From contig CAVWLB010000001.1 of the NCBI GenBank assembly GCA_963755695.1, forward strand, positions 930,001-994,000: a stretch of 64,000 nucleotides of DNA, in the 5' to 3' direction. The translations under genes and the position numbers were made by a program. Positions 44,474 through 53,112 of the stretch are shown one piece after another. The notes under the pieces were generated by a model. It was not told the DNA's origin. It worked only from the letters and a program-made list of their open reading frames with translations, and searched no databases. Numbering within the stretch: the first letter of the stretch is position 1; every line of letters begins with the position of its first letter. The DNA comes from QHWT01 sp963755695 (lineage in GTDB: Bacteria > Acidobacteriota > Vicinamibacteria > Vicinamibacterales > 2-12-FULL-66-21).

Positions 44474-46354
44474 TCAGGCTGGTGTGAAATCCAGATTCTC
44501 GGTGACCCGCGTTCCATCTCTTCGAAACGCCTCGGTCAACAGCGTGATGCGCCGTTTCGCTTCCTGCAGGTCGTGGTTGTCGAGATTGATGTTGAGCAGA
44601 TCGATGTACCACGGCAGCTTGACGTCGCTCGATACGTAGGTCTCGACGATTTCGCGCGCGATCGGAAGCGTGGTCTTCTTCGAAATCTCGTGGACGTCGC
44701 GGTTGCTCGCCTTTTGCAGCTTCTCGTACTCCTCGGCCAGGAGCCGCAGGAAGAGCTGCCGCGTAAACCGGTCGCCAGTTGTTACCCCGACGTCGTCCCC
44801 CTTGCTGAAGGGCGCAGCCTTGTGCAGCCATTCCCAGAGGATGCTCAGGCGGATCTCGCCGGTCGCCATATCCTCCATCAGGTAAAGGACGTCGTCGTCG
44901 CCGAAGAAGTCGGCCGGCTTGAGCGCCGCTGCCTGAAGACCCTGCCCGAAGGCGTTACCGTACTGCAGCGCGACGCTTAGCAGATCGCGAGCGCCACGAA
45001 CGGTGCGCGGCGCGGGTTCGAGTTCCACCAGGCCGTCCGCATCGGCCTGAGAGTATGTAAGTGGAGGAAACGACCGCCCGAGCTGATTCTCTGCGCCGAC
45101 GATCTCCCATACCGGCCTGACGATGTGGACCATCTTCCAGTGCGCGACCCATTTCCCGCTCGCGCCTTCGCGCTGTTCGCGTTCGGCTCCGCTTTTGGCC
45201 CGCGCCATCCCGCTGCTGATTCCCGCGTCTGATCCAACCGGAATGTTGGGTTCCATGCCGCCCTGCCACAACGCGTACTGTCCACGCCGGTCCGGGGTGT
45301 TTACGGCGCGCCGCACCCGATCTTCGTAGGCCCGCATGTAGCCGTAGGTCATCACGATCGCATCAATGTTGGGATTCACGAACTGGTTATCCCAGGCCAT
45401 CGCATCGGAGACGCTGTTGATGTAATCCCACCGGCCGGTATTGAAGCCCACGAAGTGCTTTCCAAGAGCGGCGCGGATCTCCATCAACTGAAAGCACGCC
45501 TCGATTTGCTCGACGAGCACGTAGGTCTTGATCGTGCCGGCGTCAAGGCCGAGGTGCTGCTCGATGCGATCGAGAATGTCGTTCCAGAGCGCCGCCTCCT
45601 CGGCGGTCTGGATTTTCGGCAGATATAGCACCAGCGAGGCGCCGGCCTTACGAAGCGCTCGATGGTTGCTGACGATGAACAGGGTGGCGTCGACGATCGA
45701 GGCCGACAAGCCGGTGCCGGCAAACCGTATGTGGCGATCGTCGAGGTGCAGGCCGCGCGGGCGGAAGATCGTGGTGGTGAACTCGAGCTGCCTCTTCCAG
45801 TCGTCAAACAGCGCGTGGCCGAAAAAACCCGCCGACCATCGGTTCATCTCAGCGGCGACCTGCTCGGCAACCTTCAGAAATACCGGATCGCGAGCGATCG
45901 CCAGCTTGAGATTGCGCTGATTGTCGAGCGACATCGTCGACACCTGGCCGAGAGCGTCCTCACCGTCGAACATCCAGCCGTCGGCGCCGGAGAGGAGCGC
46001 GTAGGCGACGTTGCGGATGCTCGCTTCGAGTGGCGCACGCGGTTTGGCGGCAGGGCCCGTCCCCTGAATCCATTGCCGGCGCAGGTCCGGGGGAATGTCG
46101 CTCCCGACGAAGTTTCCCTCGCGCGCGTCCTGCACCTTGATTCGAGTGCGCGGGATAGAGGCGTCAGGGGAGAGGAACCCGATCCGTTCGTGGCGCTCGG
46201 CCCGCGCCGCGCGCCGGGCGATGCGGGCGGTCATGATCGCTCGCCGATCGCCATCAAGCGGAGCCGATGCCTCGAGCGCGGCGAGCACTTCTCCGGTCAA
46301 GACGTCTCGATACGCGTCTTGGAGGTTGGTTCGAATCTCGAGTGTGCCAGACAT
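44474..46354 (-). CDS. aceB: Malate synthase (A-type-like)
   Basis: The 626-residue protein carries the malate synthase A landmarks: GWMFDGEDALGQ (acidic Mg/glyoxylate residues), IFRPRGLHLDDRHI, the PKIQTAEEAALWNDI segment, KTYVLVEQIEACFQLMEI and the hallmark FNTGRWDYINSV. It joins glyoxylate and acetyl-CoA to malate in the cytoplasm. It is longer than the usual 530 residues, the extra part being C-terminal. It is the last gene of a four-gene operon, 14 bp after the OFA carrier gene, and no isocitrate lyase is present nearby. Glyoxylate is therefore probably supplied by the upstream oxalyl-CoA enzymes. The IS110 element lies just after its stop. Confidence 0.85.
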   Translation of the reverse strand: MSGTLEIRTNLQDAYRDVLTGEVLAALEASAPLDGDRRAIMTARIARRAARAERHERIGFLSPDASIPRTRIKVQDAREGNFVGSDIPPDLRRQWIQGTGPAAKPRAPLEASIRNVAYALLSGADGWMFDGEDALGQVSTMSLDNQRNLKLAIARDPVFLKVAEQVAAEMNRWSAGFFGHALFDDWKRQLEFTTTIFRPRGLHLDDRHIRFAGTGLSASIVDATLFIVSNHRALRKAGASLVLYLPKIQTAEEAALWNDILDRIEQHLGLDAGTIKTYVLVEQIEACFQLMEIRAALGKHFVGFNTGRWDYINSVSDAMAWDNQFVNPNIDAIVMTYGYMRAYEDRVRRAVNTPDRRGQYALWQGGMEPNIPVGSDAGISSGMARAKSGAEREQREGASGKWVAHWKMVHIVRPVWEIVGAENQLGRSFPPLTYSQADADGLVELEPAPRTVRGARDLLSVALQYGNAFGQGLQAAALKPADFFGDDDVLYLMEDMATGEIRLSILWEWLHKAAPFSKGDDVGVTTGDRFTRQLFLRLLAEEYEKLQKASNRDVHEISKKTTLPIAREIVETYVSSDVKLPWYIDLLNINLDNHDLQEAKRRITLLTEAFRRDGTRVTENLDFTPA

Positions 46355-46368
46355 GTCGAGCGCCAGCC

Positions 46369-47604
46369 CTACTCCGCGGTCGCGGGCGCTCCGCCCGGGA
46401 CCGCGCGTGCTCTGGAAGCGTTCGCTGCTCGCAAGCCAACCGCGAGCGCCGCGGCGAGAAGCGCCATCACGGCACTCCCGTAGAATCCGATCGACCAGTT
46501 GCCGAACTGCTCGAAAAGGAACGCACCAAACCAGCCGCCAATAATCGACGCCGTGCCCTTGGCGGTGTAGAGCACGGCGTAGTTCTCGGTGGCCGAACGC
46601 GTACCGAAATAGTCGGCAGCCGTCGGCGGGAAGAGTGAGTAGATCTCACCCCAGGTGAAGTAGACGAGCACCACCGTGAAGGCAAACCATCCGCCCGAGA
46701 TCGGTCCCAGAGCAAGCACCAGCAGCAGCGCGACGGCGTTGGCAGTGAAGGCGATGATCATGGTAGCTTCGCGGCCGATACCATCAGATATCCATCCCCA
46801 GAAAATTCGACTCGCGGCGTTTGCGAGCGGGCTGAGCGTGGCGGCCAGGGCCAGGACCGACGCGTTGAAGCCCCAGGATTTGGATATCGGGCCGGCGTTC
46901 GCCGTCACCAGCAACCCTCCGGTCGCCATCATCACGAACATCGCGTAGAGCACGTAGAATCGCGGCGTCTCGAGCATCTCGAGCGTGGTGAGCTGCCGGA
47001 TGACCGCCGTGCTCCTGACAGCAGTCCCCTTCGTCGCCTTCTCGACCGGCGGATGCCGCAGGAACTGGGCAACGGCAACGATGACCAGGCCCTGCAGAAC
47101 GCCGGTCCAGACGAACGCGGTGCGATAACCGTCGGTTTGAATCACGGAGCTGATGAACGGAATGAACAGGGCCGTGCCGCCGCCGAATCCAGCGGCCATG
47201 ATGCCGGCCGCGAGGCCACGATGTTCCGTGAACCACTTCAGAGCAGACCCGATCGATCCGCTGTAGACGAGGGCAGCGCCGGCCCCGGCCGCGCAGTAGA
47301 GCGCGTAGAGCGCCGGCAATGTCGTGGCGTAGCCCATGCCGGCCCAGCCAAGGCCGCACAGCAGGCCGGCTGCGCTGATGAACCCCCGCGGCCCGAGCCG
47401 ATCGATGAACCAGCCGTCGAGCGGCTGCACCCAGGTCTGAAACAGAATGAACAACGTGAAGGCGAACTGGATCTCCGACAGCTTCCAGCCGTTCTCGGCC
47501 TGAAGCGGCGAAACGAACAGCGTCCAGCTGTACTGCAGGTTGGCGATCATGATCATCGTGACCAACGACGCCGCGAGCTGGAACCAGCGGTTCTGGATGT
47601 TCAC
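46369..47604 (-). CDS. OFA-family MFS transporter (oxalate/formate antiporter type)
   Basis: The 411-residue 12-helix MFS protein belongs to the oxalate:formate antiporter (OFA) family: NLQYSWTLFVSPLQAENGW at the start, FILFQTWVQPLDGWFIDRLGPR between helices 2 and 3, then YSGSIGSALKWFTEHRGLAAGI and a late YFGTRSATENYAVLYTAKG. The start is a GTG at 47604 that overlaps the TGA of the PanE-like gene (GTGA), so translation is coupled. OFA proteins carry oxalate or other small carboxylates. With an oxalyl-CoA synthetase in the same operon, oxalate import is the likeliest role, although the direction and counter-ion cannot be seen. Confidence 0.85.
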   Translation of the reverse strand: MNIQNRWFQLAASLVTMIMIANLQYSWTLFVSPLQAENGWKLSEIQFAFTLFILFQTWVQPLDGWFIDRLGPRGFISAAGLLCGLGWAGMGYATTLPALYALYCAAGAGAALVYSGSIGSALKWFTEHRGLAAGIMAAGFGGGTALFIPFISSVIQTDGYRTAFVWTGVLQGLVIVAVAQFLRHPPVEKATKGTAVRSTAVIRQLTTLEMLETPRFYVLYAMFVMMATGGLLVTANAGPISKSWGFNASVLALAATLSPLANAASRIFWGWISDGIGREATMIIAFTANAVALLLVLALGPISGGWFAFTVVLVYFTWGEIYSLFPPTAADYFGTRSATENYAVLYTAKGTASIIGGWFGAFLFEQFGNWSIGFYGSAVMALLAAALAVGLRAANASRARAVPGGAPATAE

Positions 47605-48602
47605 TGGACGACTCCCTCGGCCCGCGGCACCACGCGCTGTCGGTGCTCATCGAGGAACTTCGTGCAGCCGTAAACCGCGCGCGTCGCCGGCATCACGACG
47701 CCGAGCCGCTGGCCGAGCTCGAGAACCGCCCCGACCACAGCTTCGATCTCCATCGGACGTCCGGCCTCGTAATCCTGAAGCATCGACGTCTTGTGCGCGC
47801 CGACTTTCTCGGCGCCAGCGATTCGCTGATCGATCGTGACCGACAACTCGATGGCCAGCTTTGCCGCGACCGCTTCGGCCTCCTTCATCACATCGCGGAT
47901 GGTGCGCGATGTGTCCGGGTGCTGCGCCAGGTCCCGCAGCGTCCCCCCGGTCAATGCGCTGATCGGATTGAACGCGATGTTGCCGAGCAGTTTTACCCAG
48001 ATCTCCTGGCGGATGCGGGTGGTGATCGGGCAGCGGAATTCCGCCGCACTGAGCGTCTCCGCGATGTGCCGGCAGCGTTCGGATCGAGAACCGTCAGGCT
48101 CCCCGAGGGTGATGCGATTGCCTGTGGTGTGATGGATGACGCCGGGCTCGACGATCTCGGTCGCGAAATAGGCGAGCGAGCCAACGACCCGGTGGTGTTC
48201 GATTGACGCGGCAATCAGACCGCCGGGATCGACCCGTTCGAGACGATATCCGTCGAGCTCCCCGCCGTGGTTTTCGAAGTACCACCAGGGAATCCCGTTC
48301 TGTGTGCTGACGGCCACGGTACCGGGACCAAACACCGAACGGAGTCGGGGAGCGAGGCCCGGCAGGCTGTGCGCTTTGACACCAATGAACACGACATCGC
48401 AGATGCCCACGGTCGGGAGATCGCCAGTGACCTGCGGATGCACCTCGAAGTCGCCATCGCCGCTGCGGACACGGAGTCCGCGATCCCGCATCGCCTCCAG
48501 ATGCGGTCCACGGGCAAACAGTACGACATCCGCGCCGGCACGTGCGAGCCGCGCCCCGATGTAGCCGCCAATGGCACCCGCACCCGCGATGAGGATCTTC
48601 AC
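47601..48602 (-). CDS. Ketopantoate-reductase-family enzyme, candidate oxalyl-CoA reductase (PanE2-like)
   Basis: The start is a GTG at 48602 overlapping the TGA of the synthetase gene. The 333-residue protein has the NADPH-binding GAGAIGGYIGARLARAG at residues 7-23, the family Lys in FIGVKAHSLPGL, NGIPWW, and a C-terminal helical domain with RQEIWVKLLGNIAFNPISALTGGT and KTSMLQDYEAGRPMEIEAVVG. Family members normally reduce 2-dehydropantoate, but PanE2 of Methylobacterium extorquens is known to reduce oxalyl-CoA to glyoxylate. Its place between an oxalyl-CoA synthetase and an OFA carrier makes that role the better inference here. Biochemical proof is lacking. Confidence 0.75.
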   Translation of the reverse strand: MKILIAGAGAIGGYIGARLARAGADVVLFARGPHLEAMRDRGLRVRSGDGDFEVHPQVTGDLPTVGICDVVFIGVKAHSLPGLAPRLRSVFGPGTVAVSTQNGIPWWYFENHGGELDGYRLERVDPGGLIAASIEHHRVVGSLAYFATEIVEPGVIHHTTGNRITLGEPDGSRSERCRHIAETLSAAEFRCPITTRIRQEIWVKLLGNIAFNPISALTGGTLRDLAQHPDTSRTIRDVMKEAEAVAAKLAIELSVTIDQRIAGAEKVGAHKTSMLQDYEAGRPMEIEAVVGAVLELGQRLGVVMPATRAVYGCTKFLDEHRQRVVPRAEGVVQ

Positions 48603-50119
48603 GATGCTTTGGGGGCGTATGCCTGCGCGACAAGACGGCGCTGAATCTTGCCCGTCGCCGTCCGCGGAATGGTGTCGGTGATGTGAATCTGTTTCGGACG
48701 CTTGTAGTCCGCGAGCCGGTCGCGGCAGTACAACAGCAGATCCGCTTCCGTAGCCTTCTCTCGCAGGACGACCGCAGCCTCGACTTCTTCGCCCCACGTT
48801 GGATGCGGCACGCCGAAGCAGACCGCTTCGGCAATCGCCGGATGCGCAAGGAGCACTTCGTCCACCTCCCGTGGCGAGATCTTCTCGCCGCCCCGGTTGA
48901 TGAGCTCCTTGATTCTCCCGACGAGCGTCAGGTAGCCCTCGGCATCGAGATATCCCTGATCGCCGGTTCTGAACCACCCGCCGGTGAACGATGCGGCGTT
49001 GGCCTCGGGATTGTTCTCGTATCCCTCGATGACGTTGGGTCCCTGGATGACCACCTCTCCGTGCTCGCCTCGACCAAGATGGCGGCCGTTCGCGTCCATG
49101 ATACTGACCCGTACGTCGGTTCCCCGGCCGACGGATCCCGGCTTGCGCTCACCCGGTGGCAGCGGATTCGAGGCCATTTGATGCGCAGCCTCCGTCATCC
49201 CGTACGCCTCGAGCACCGGCGCGCCGAACGCCGTTTCAAGATCGTGCATCACCTGCGGCGCCAGCGCCGCGCTGCAGGACCGAATGAAACGAAGCCGTTC
49301 TGCGCCAGCCGGCTTGTCTGACGTCGCCCCGGCACGTGCGAGCAGGAGCTGGTGGAGGGTCGGGACGGCTGAATACCACGTGACGCCGCAGTCGTGCACG
49401 ACACGCCAGAACGACAGCGGATTGAACTTCGCGGGGACGACGACGGTGCCACCGGTTGCGAGCGTGGCCAGTGTTGACGCAACCAGGCCGTGCACGTGGA
49501 ACAGCGGCATCACGCACAGCGACACATCGTCAGGCGTCAGTGCATAACTGCGCGCGACGTTGCTCGCTGATATCGACAGGTTCTTATGCGCGAGCGGCAC
49601 GCGCTTCGGTCGTCCGGTACTGCCGCTGGTGTGCAGCACCAGCGCGATGTCTTCGATGGAAGGAGGATCGAACGGTCGTCTTTCGGTGATGCCGGCGAGA
49701 TTTACGTCACCGGCATCGTTCATCGTGGCCGAAACGACACGGACTCGATCTCCTGCGGCACGTCGCGCCGCGTCGGCTCCGTCAGGCGGCAGCAGCAGCA
49801 CTCGGGCATTGGTGTCGTCCAGGTAGAAACGAAACTCGTCCTCCTTGTAGGCCGGGTTCAGCGGAGCGGCCGTGCCCGCCATCGATGCCGCGAGAAACGA
49901 CACGATGGCCGGCAGGCCGTTTGGAAACGCCATCCCGACCCTATCGCCTCGGCGAATGCCGCAAGCTGCCAGCGCTTCGGCGACGGTTTCAACCTGCGTC
50001 CGAAGTTGCCCATAACTGATCTGAACATTCTGCTCCGGCAGGACGATCGCGGTACGATCGGCGGGCACGGATGCGAACAAGCCCAGAAGCGTGGAACCGG
50101 ATCTAGACGACGCTGTCAT
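48599..50119 (-). CDS. Oxalate-CoA ligase-like AMP-dependent synthetase (AAE3/Pcs60 type)
   Basis: The ATG at 50119 has an agaagga ribosome site; the frame continues upstream without support. The 506-residue ANL enzyme shows the P-loop LHTSGSTGRPKRVPLAH, PLFHVHGLVAS, EAYGMTEAAHQMASNPLPPG, GYLDAEGYLTLVGRIKELI, NRGGEKISPREVDEVLL and the catalytic Lys in TATGKIQRR. The MTEAAHQMASNPLPP and IKELINRGGEKIS segments are those of plant AAE3 and yeast Pcs60 oxalyl-CoA synthetases. It would make oxalyl-CoA from oxalate, ATP and CoA. It is the first gene of the operon, so its upstream region (50120-50185) should hold the promoter, opposite the GNAT gene. Confidence 0.82.
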   Translation of the reverse strand: MTASSRSGSTLLGLFASVPADRTAIVLPEQNVQISYGQLRTQVETVAEALAACGIRRGDRVGMAFPNGLPAIVSFLAASMAGTAAPLNPAYKEDEFRFYLDDTNARVLLLPPDGADAARRAAGDRVRVVSATMNDAGDVNLAGITERRPFDPPSIEDIALVLHTSGSTGRPKRVPLAHKNLSISASNVARSYALTPDDVSLCVMPLFHVHGLVASTLATLATGGTVVVPAKFNPLSFWRVVHDCGVTWYSAVPTLHQLLLARAGATSDKPAGAERLRFIRSCSAALAPQVMHDLETAFGAPVLEAYGMTEAAHQMASNPLPPGERKPGSVGRGTDVRVSIMDANGRHLGRGEHGEVVIQGPNVIEGYENNPEANAASFTGGWFRTGDQGYLDAEGYLTLVGRIKELINRGGEKISPREVDEVLLAHPAIAEAVCFGVPHPTWGEEVEAAVVLREKATEADLLLYCRDRLADYKRPKQIHITDTIPRTATGKIQRRLVAQAYAPKAS

Positions 50120-50185
50120 GACGTGTCCTTCTCGACATTCGATGAACCGCGCGAAAGCGGATTCTAACCTTGTCTTGATCATGAC

Positions 50186-50761
50186 ATGGAGCCAATGAAG
50201 CTCGTCTGGCCGTCCCGGGAGTATCTGCCCAGCTACGTCGCAGCACTCGAGCGCGGCTGGTCGCCCGACCACACGCGAGGTCTGGCCGCGACGAAGGAGG
50301 AACTGCGCCGCATCTCGGAAGACCCGGATGCCTTCCTGGTAAGCCTCGTCGATCGGGAAGCGCGCGGCGACCCCATCATCCTGCCCGACGGAACGCGGGT
50401 ACCCCGGCTGCCGGGCTACAACCGGTGGCTGTGGGATGGTGAGTTCTGCGGCAGGATCGGATTCCGCTGGCAACCGGGAACGGAAGCGCTCCCGCCGCAC
50501 TGCCTCGGACACATCGGCTACGCGGTCGTGGCGTGGAAGCAACGGCGCGGATACGCCACGCGAGCGCTCCGGGACGTGCTGCGGGAAGCCAGGGCCGAAG
50601 GGCTTCGCTACGTCGAGATCACCACCGATCCGGACAACTTGGGCTCACAGCGCGTGATCGAGGCGAATGGCGGGGTGATGCTGGAGGAGTTCATCAAGCC
50701 CGAGGCGCTCGGCGGCACGCGCGGCCTTCGCTACCGCGTGAACCTGAACGACCCGAGGTAA
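50186..50761 (+). CDS. GNAT-family N-acetyltransferase
   Basis: This 191-residue acetyltransferase of the RimJ/RimL-like type has WLWDGEFCGRIGFRW on the central sheet, GHIGYAVVAWKQRRGYATRAL (the acetyl-CoA pyrophosphate loop, R-R-G-Y-A) and DNLGSQRVIEANGGVMLEEF at the end. The acceptor substrate is unknown. It starts 66 bp from the divergent oxalate operon and ends before a convergent secreted-protein gene. Confidence 0.85.
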   Translation: MEPMKLVWPSREYLPSYVAALERGWSPDHTRGLAATKEELRRISEDPDAFLVSLVDREARGDPIILPDGTRVPRLPGYNRWLWDGEFCGRIGFRWQPGTEALPPHCLGHIGYAVVAWKQRRGYATRALRDVLREARAEGLRYVEITTDPDNLGSQRVIEANGGVMLEEFIKPEALGGTRGLRYRVNLNDPR

Positions 50762-50790
50762 GGCGTCCGAATGCAGGTGAGCTGTGGCTG

Positions 50791-51621
50791 TCATTGTTCG
50801 GTGACCACAAGTTGCTTCTGGACGCGCTGGAAACGAAAGCCCTTCGGATCGATACCGGTCACTGCCAGGCGAAACTCCGTGGCGGGCGGTATCACCTCGC
50901 CAGCATATGTTCTGTCAGCGTTCGTCTCTTTCTCCAGGGTCAGATCGACGGACCGGATCGGCGCGGCGCTCGATGAAATGAATTGAAAGGCGATCTGATC
51001 GGCCAGACCGGTCATGCTGGCCTCCAGTCGTAACGGCGTGTCGCGTTTGGCTGCGAATATCACCCGCTCGCCACCATCCGTCAACGTGACGCCGCCAAGA
51101 CGTAGATCTGTCTTCGCGCTCACAACCATCGAGAGTACACCCCTGCCGGTGACTCTTGCTTTCCATATGCCGGGAACGGGTTGCCTGACTATAGCCATGT
51201 GAACGGCCGCGTAACGGTGATACTCGATATCACCTTGGTCCGGATTCAGCGTTTCACCCGACGGGCTGACGATTTCCAGAGCCTCGAGACACTGCAGAGA
51301 CACGAAGAAGTACGCGCTTTCGATGGTGGAGTCGACCGGGATGTCGAACTTGTATGTTCCCTCCGTCAGTTGCCCGCTGGCGCGGAAGACCGTTTCCTCG
51401 TGAGCCGAGGATGCGCTCATGTCTTCAGCGACCCCGGCGAGTTCAGTCTTTCGGAAAAGGAACACCTTGCCACCGGTCGCCTCGGAGTTGCGGGCGTAGC
51501 TCCGATCCACGGTTCCGACGCACGGCCACCCGGCGTGGCGCCTTGGCTGCTGATCCTGGGCGTCCGCGGGCAGGACTGAGGCGGCCAGGATCAAAACGAC
51601 CCCGAATTTTTCAAGAAGCAT
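50791..51621 (-). CDS. Secreted beta-rich protein of unknown function
   Basis: The ATG at 51621 opens a signal peptide (VVLILAASVLPADAQD); the frame continues upstream only through repeat sequence. The 276-residue protein is mostly beta-strand, with YKFDIPVDSTIESAYFFVSL, SPSGETLNPDQGD and VPGIWKARVTGRGVLSMVV, a pattern seen in the immunoglobulin-like domains following von Willebrand A domains in hemicentin/VWA7-type proteins. No VWA domain is present. It may be an extracellular adhesion or scaffold protein; I cannot assign a function. Confidence 0.6.
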   Translation of the reverse strand: MLLEKFGVVLILAASVLPADAQDQQPRRHAGWPCVGTVDRSYARNSEATGGKVFLFRKTELAGVAEDMSASSAHEETVFRASGQLTEGTYKFDIPVDSTIESAYFFVSLQCLEALEIVSPSGETLNPDQGDIEYHRYAAVHMAIVRQPVPGIWKARVTGRGVLSMVVSAKTDLRLGGVTLTDGGERVIFAAKRDTPLRLEASMTGLADQIAFQFISSSAAPIRSVDLTLEKETNADRTYAGEVIPPATEFRLAVTGIDPKGFRFQRVQKQLVVTEQ

Positions 51622-51693
51622 GTGGCTGCTCTGGGCGGGAACTCGAGCGGCTGGGGACCAACAGTATCGACGGATTGACGGCCTCGCGCAAGC

Positions 51694-51850
51694 GGGCCAC
51701 TGAAGAAGGCCACTGAAAGACGGCACTGAAGAAGGGCCACTAAAGAAGGGCCACTGAAGAAGGGCCACTGAAGAACACTGAAGAACACTGAAGAACACTG
51801 AGAAACACTCAGAAACACTCAGAAAGACGGAGAAGCACTGAGAAACACGC
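51694..51850. repeat. Graded tandem repeats (14-bp then 10-bp units)
   Basis: Imperfect 13-15-bp units with the core ggccactgaagaa (51694-51770) pass into eight 10-bp units (aagaacactg three times, agaaacactc twice, then variants) ending at 51850. The units share the ctgaagaa core, so one type seems to have evolved from the other. The array lies about 70 bp upstream of the secreted-protein start and 47 bp from the stop of the FAD oxidase gene. It has no spacers. Confidence 0.8.
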
Positions 51851-51897
51851 AGACTGGTCGATGTCCCTCCGTTGCTTTCCGTGATCTCTAACCGCGC

Positions 51898-53112
51898 TCA
51901 GCCCGTCTTCTCGAATCGTGCGAGTGCGAAGAACGGATCCGGTGACCCGTCCTCGCGCACCAGGCGGGCGAGGTCCTCGCCGAGCGCGGGGCCCATCTTG
52001 TAACCGTGGCCGCTGCCGCCGCCCGCGATCCAGACGTCAGGCATCGCGGGATGGCGATCGATGATGTAGTGCCCGTCTGGACTGTTTTCGTACTGGCAGA
52101 CCTCGGCACCGAGCACCGGCGCGTTCTCGAGAGCAGGGAAGCGGCGGGCCACGACCTCGCGAAGCGTGCGTTCGACCTCGCGCGATGGATTGCGGTCGCC
52201 GTCAGTTGGATCGAAGGCCGGCCCTCGTCCATCGTCCGCAATCTTGAACCCACGGCGCAGGTTGCCAGGTATGCCGTAAACGAAGCGGTCGCTGACTTCG
52301 ACCCACACGGGAAAGTGCGGTTCGACGAATCGATCATCGCCCGCCGGCGTCCCGAAGTAGAAAACTTCCTGGCGCGTCGGCTGCACGTACGACCCAATCA
52401 CGTCTGGAAAGACTCGCCCGAGCCAGGGGCCGCAGGCGAACACGTAGCGATCCGCCTTCAGGCTGCTGCCGTCGTTCAGGCGCACATCCGCATGCTGACC
52501 GTTGGCCTTGACGCTGGTCACCGCCAGTTGCCGGTAGTCCCCGCCGATTCGAACCAGCTCCCGGACGACGGTGTCGCACGCATGCCTGGCTAGGAGATAT
52601 CCGCCCTCACGTTCGAAGTAAACCTTGGTCACCGTCTCGAAGCTGATTTGCGGCCAGCGCTTCGCGCCAGTCGCGGGATCCATCTCGTCGTACTCGAGTT
52701 TGAGATCGCGCAGGAAGGGGAGCGACTGCCGCACGTAGCTGTCGTCGGTGCCGGCGATCATCCAGAGAACGCCAGTGCGCGTGTAGAACCGTTCGGTGCG
52801 GTCGCGGTCCCACTCGCGCCAGAGCGCGAGTGCCCTGGCGGCCATCTCGACGTACTTCCGAGTGGGCCCGTAGATCGTCCGGATGACGCGCGTCTCCCCG
52901 CCGGAGCTCGCGCGCGCATTACCCGGTCCCCACGCATCTACGAGCGTGACGTCGGCGCCGGCGCGGCGGAGGTTCAGTGCGGTCCATCCGCCAAAGGCGC
53001 CGGCACCAACGACCGCGACCCGGAGCGGCGAGGCGCCGCGCCGCCGTCGCGGCACGACTGCCGATGCCGGAACGACGATCGAGGACTTCAGAAACTCGCG
53101 ACGGGAAACCAT
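51898..53112 (-). CDS. Tat-exported FAD-dependent amine oxidase (sarcosine/N-methyltryptophan oxidase-like)
   Basis: The 404-residue protein begins with a twin-arginine signal (SRREFLKSSIVVPASAV). A Rossmann FAD motif follows (VAVVGAGAFGGWTALNLRRAGADV). DAO-family landmarks include ASSGGETRVIRTIYG, YVFACGPWLGRVFP, GAEVCQYENSPDGHYIID and the closing AGGGSGHGYKMGPALGE. The Cys in VCQYENSPD lies where sarcosine oxidases attach FAD covalently. It oxidises a secondary amine or amino acid in the periplasm; the substrate is unknown. Its ATG shares a base with the TAA of the receiver/HATPase gene (53112), so the two are coupled. Confidence 0.82.
   Translation of the reverse strand: MVSRREFLKSSIVVPASAVVPRRRRGASPLRVAVVGAGAFGGWTALNLRRAGADVTLVDAWGPGNARASSGGETRVIRTIYGPTRKYVEMAARALALWREWDRDRTERFYTRTGVLWMIAGTDDSYVRQSLPFLRDLKLEYDEMDPATGAKRWPQISFETVTKVYFEREGGYLLARHACDTVVRELVRIGGDYRQLAVTSVKANGQHADVRLNDGSSLKADRYVFACGPWLGRVFPDVIGSYVQPTRQEVFYFGTPAGDDRFVEPHFPVWVEVSDRFVYGIPGNLRRGFKIADDGRGPAFDPTDGDRNPSREVERTLREVVARRFPALENAPVLGAEVCQYENSPDGHYIIDRHPAMPDVWIAGGGSGHGYKMGPALGEDLARLVREDGSPDPFFALARFEKTG

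Noticed and set aside
50120..50542. Longer N-terminus for the oxalate-CoA ligase
   Set aside because: The upstream frame overlaps the divergent GNAT gene, has no ANL similarity, and the ATG at 50119 has a proper ribosome site.
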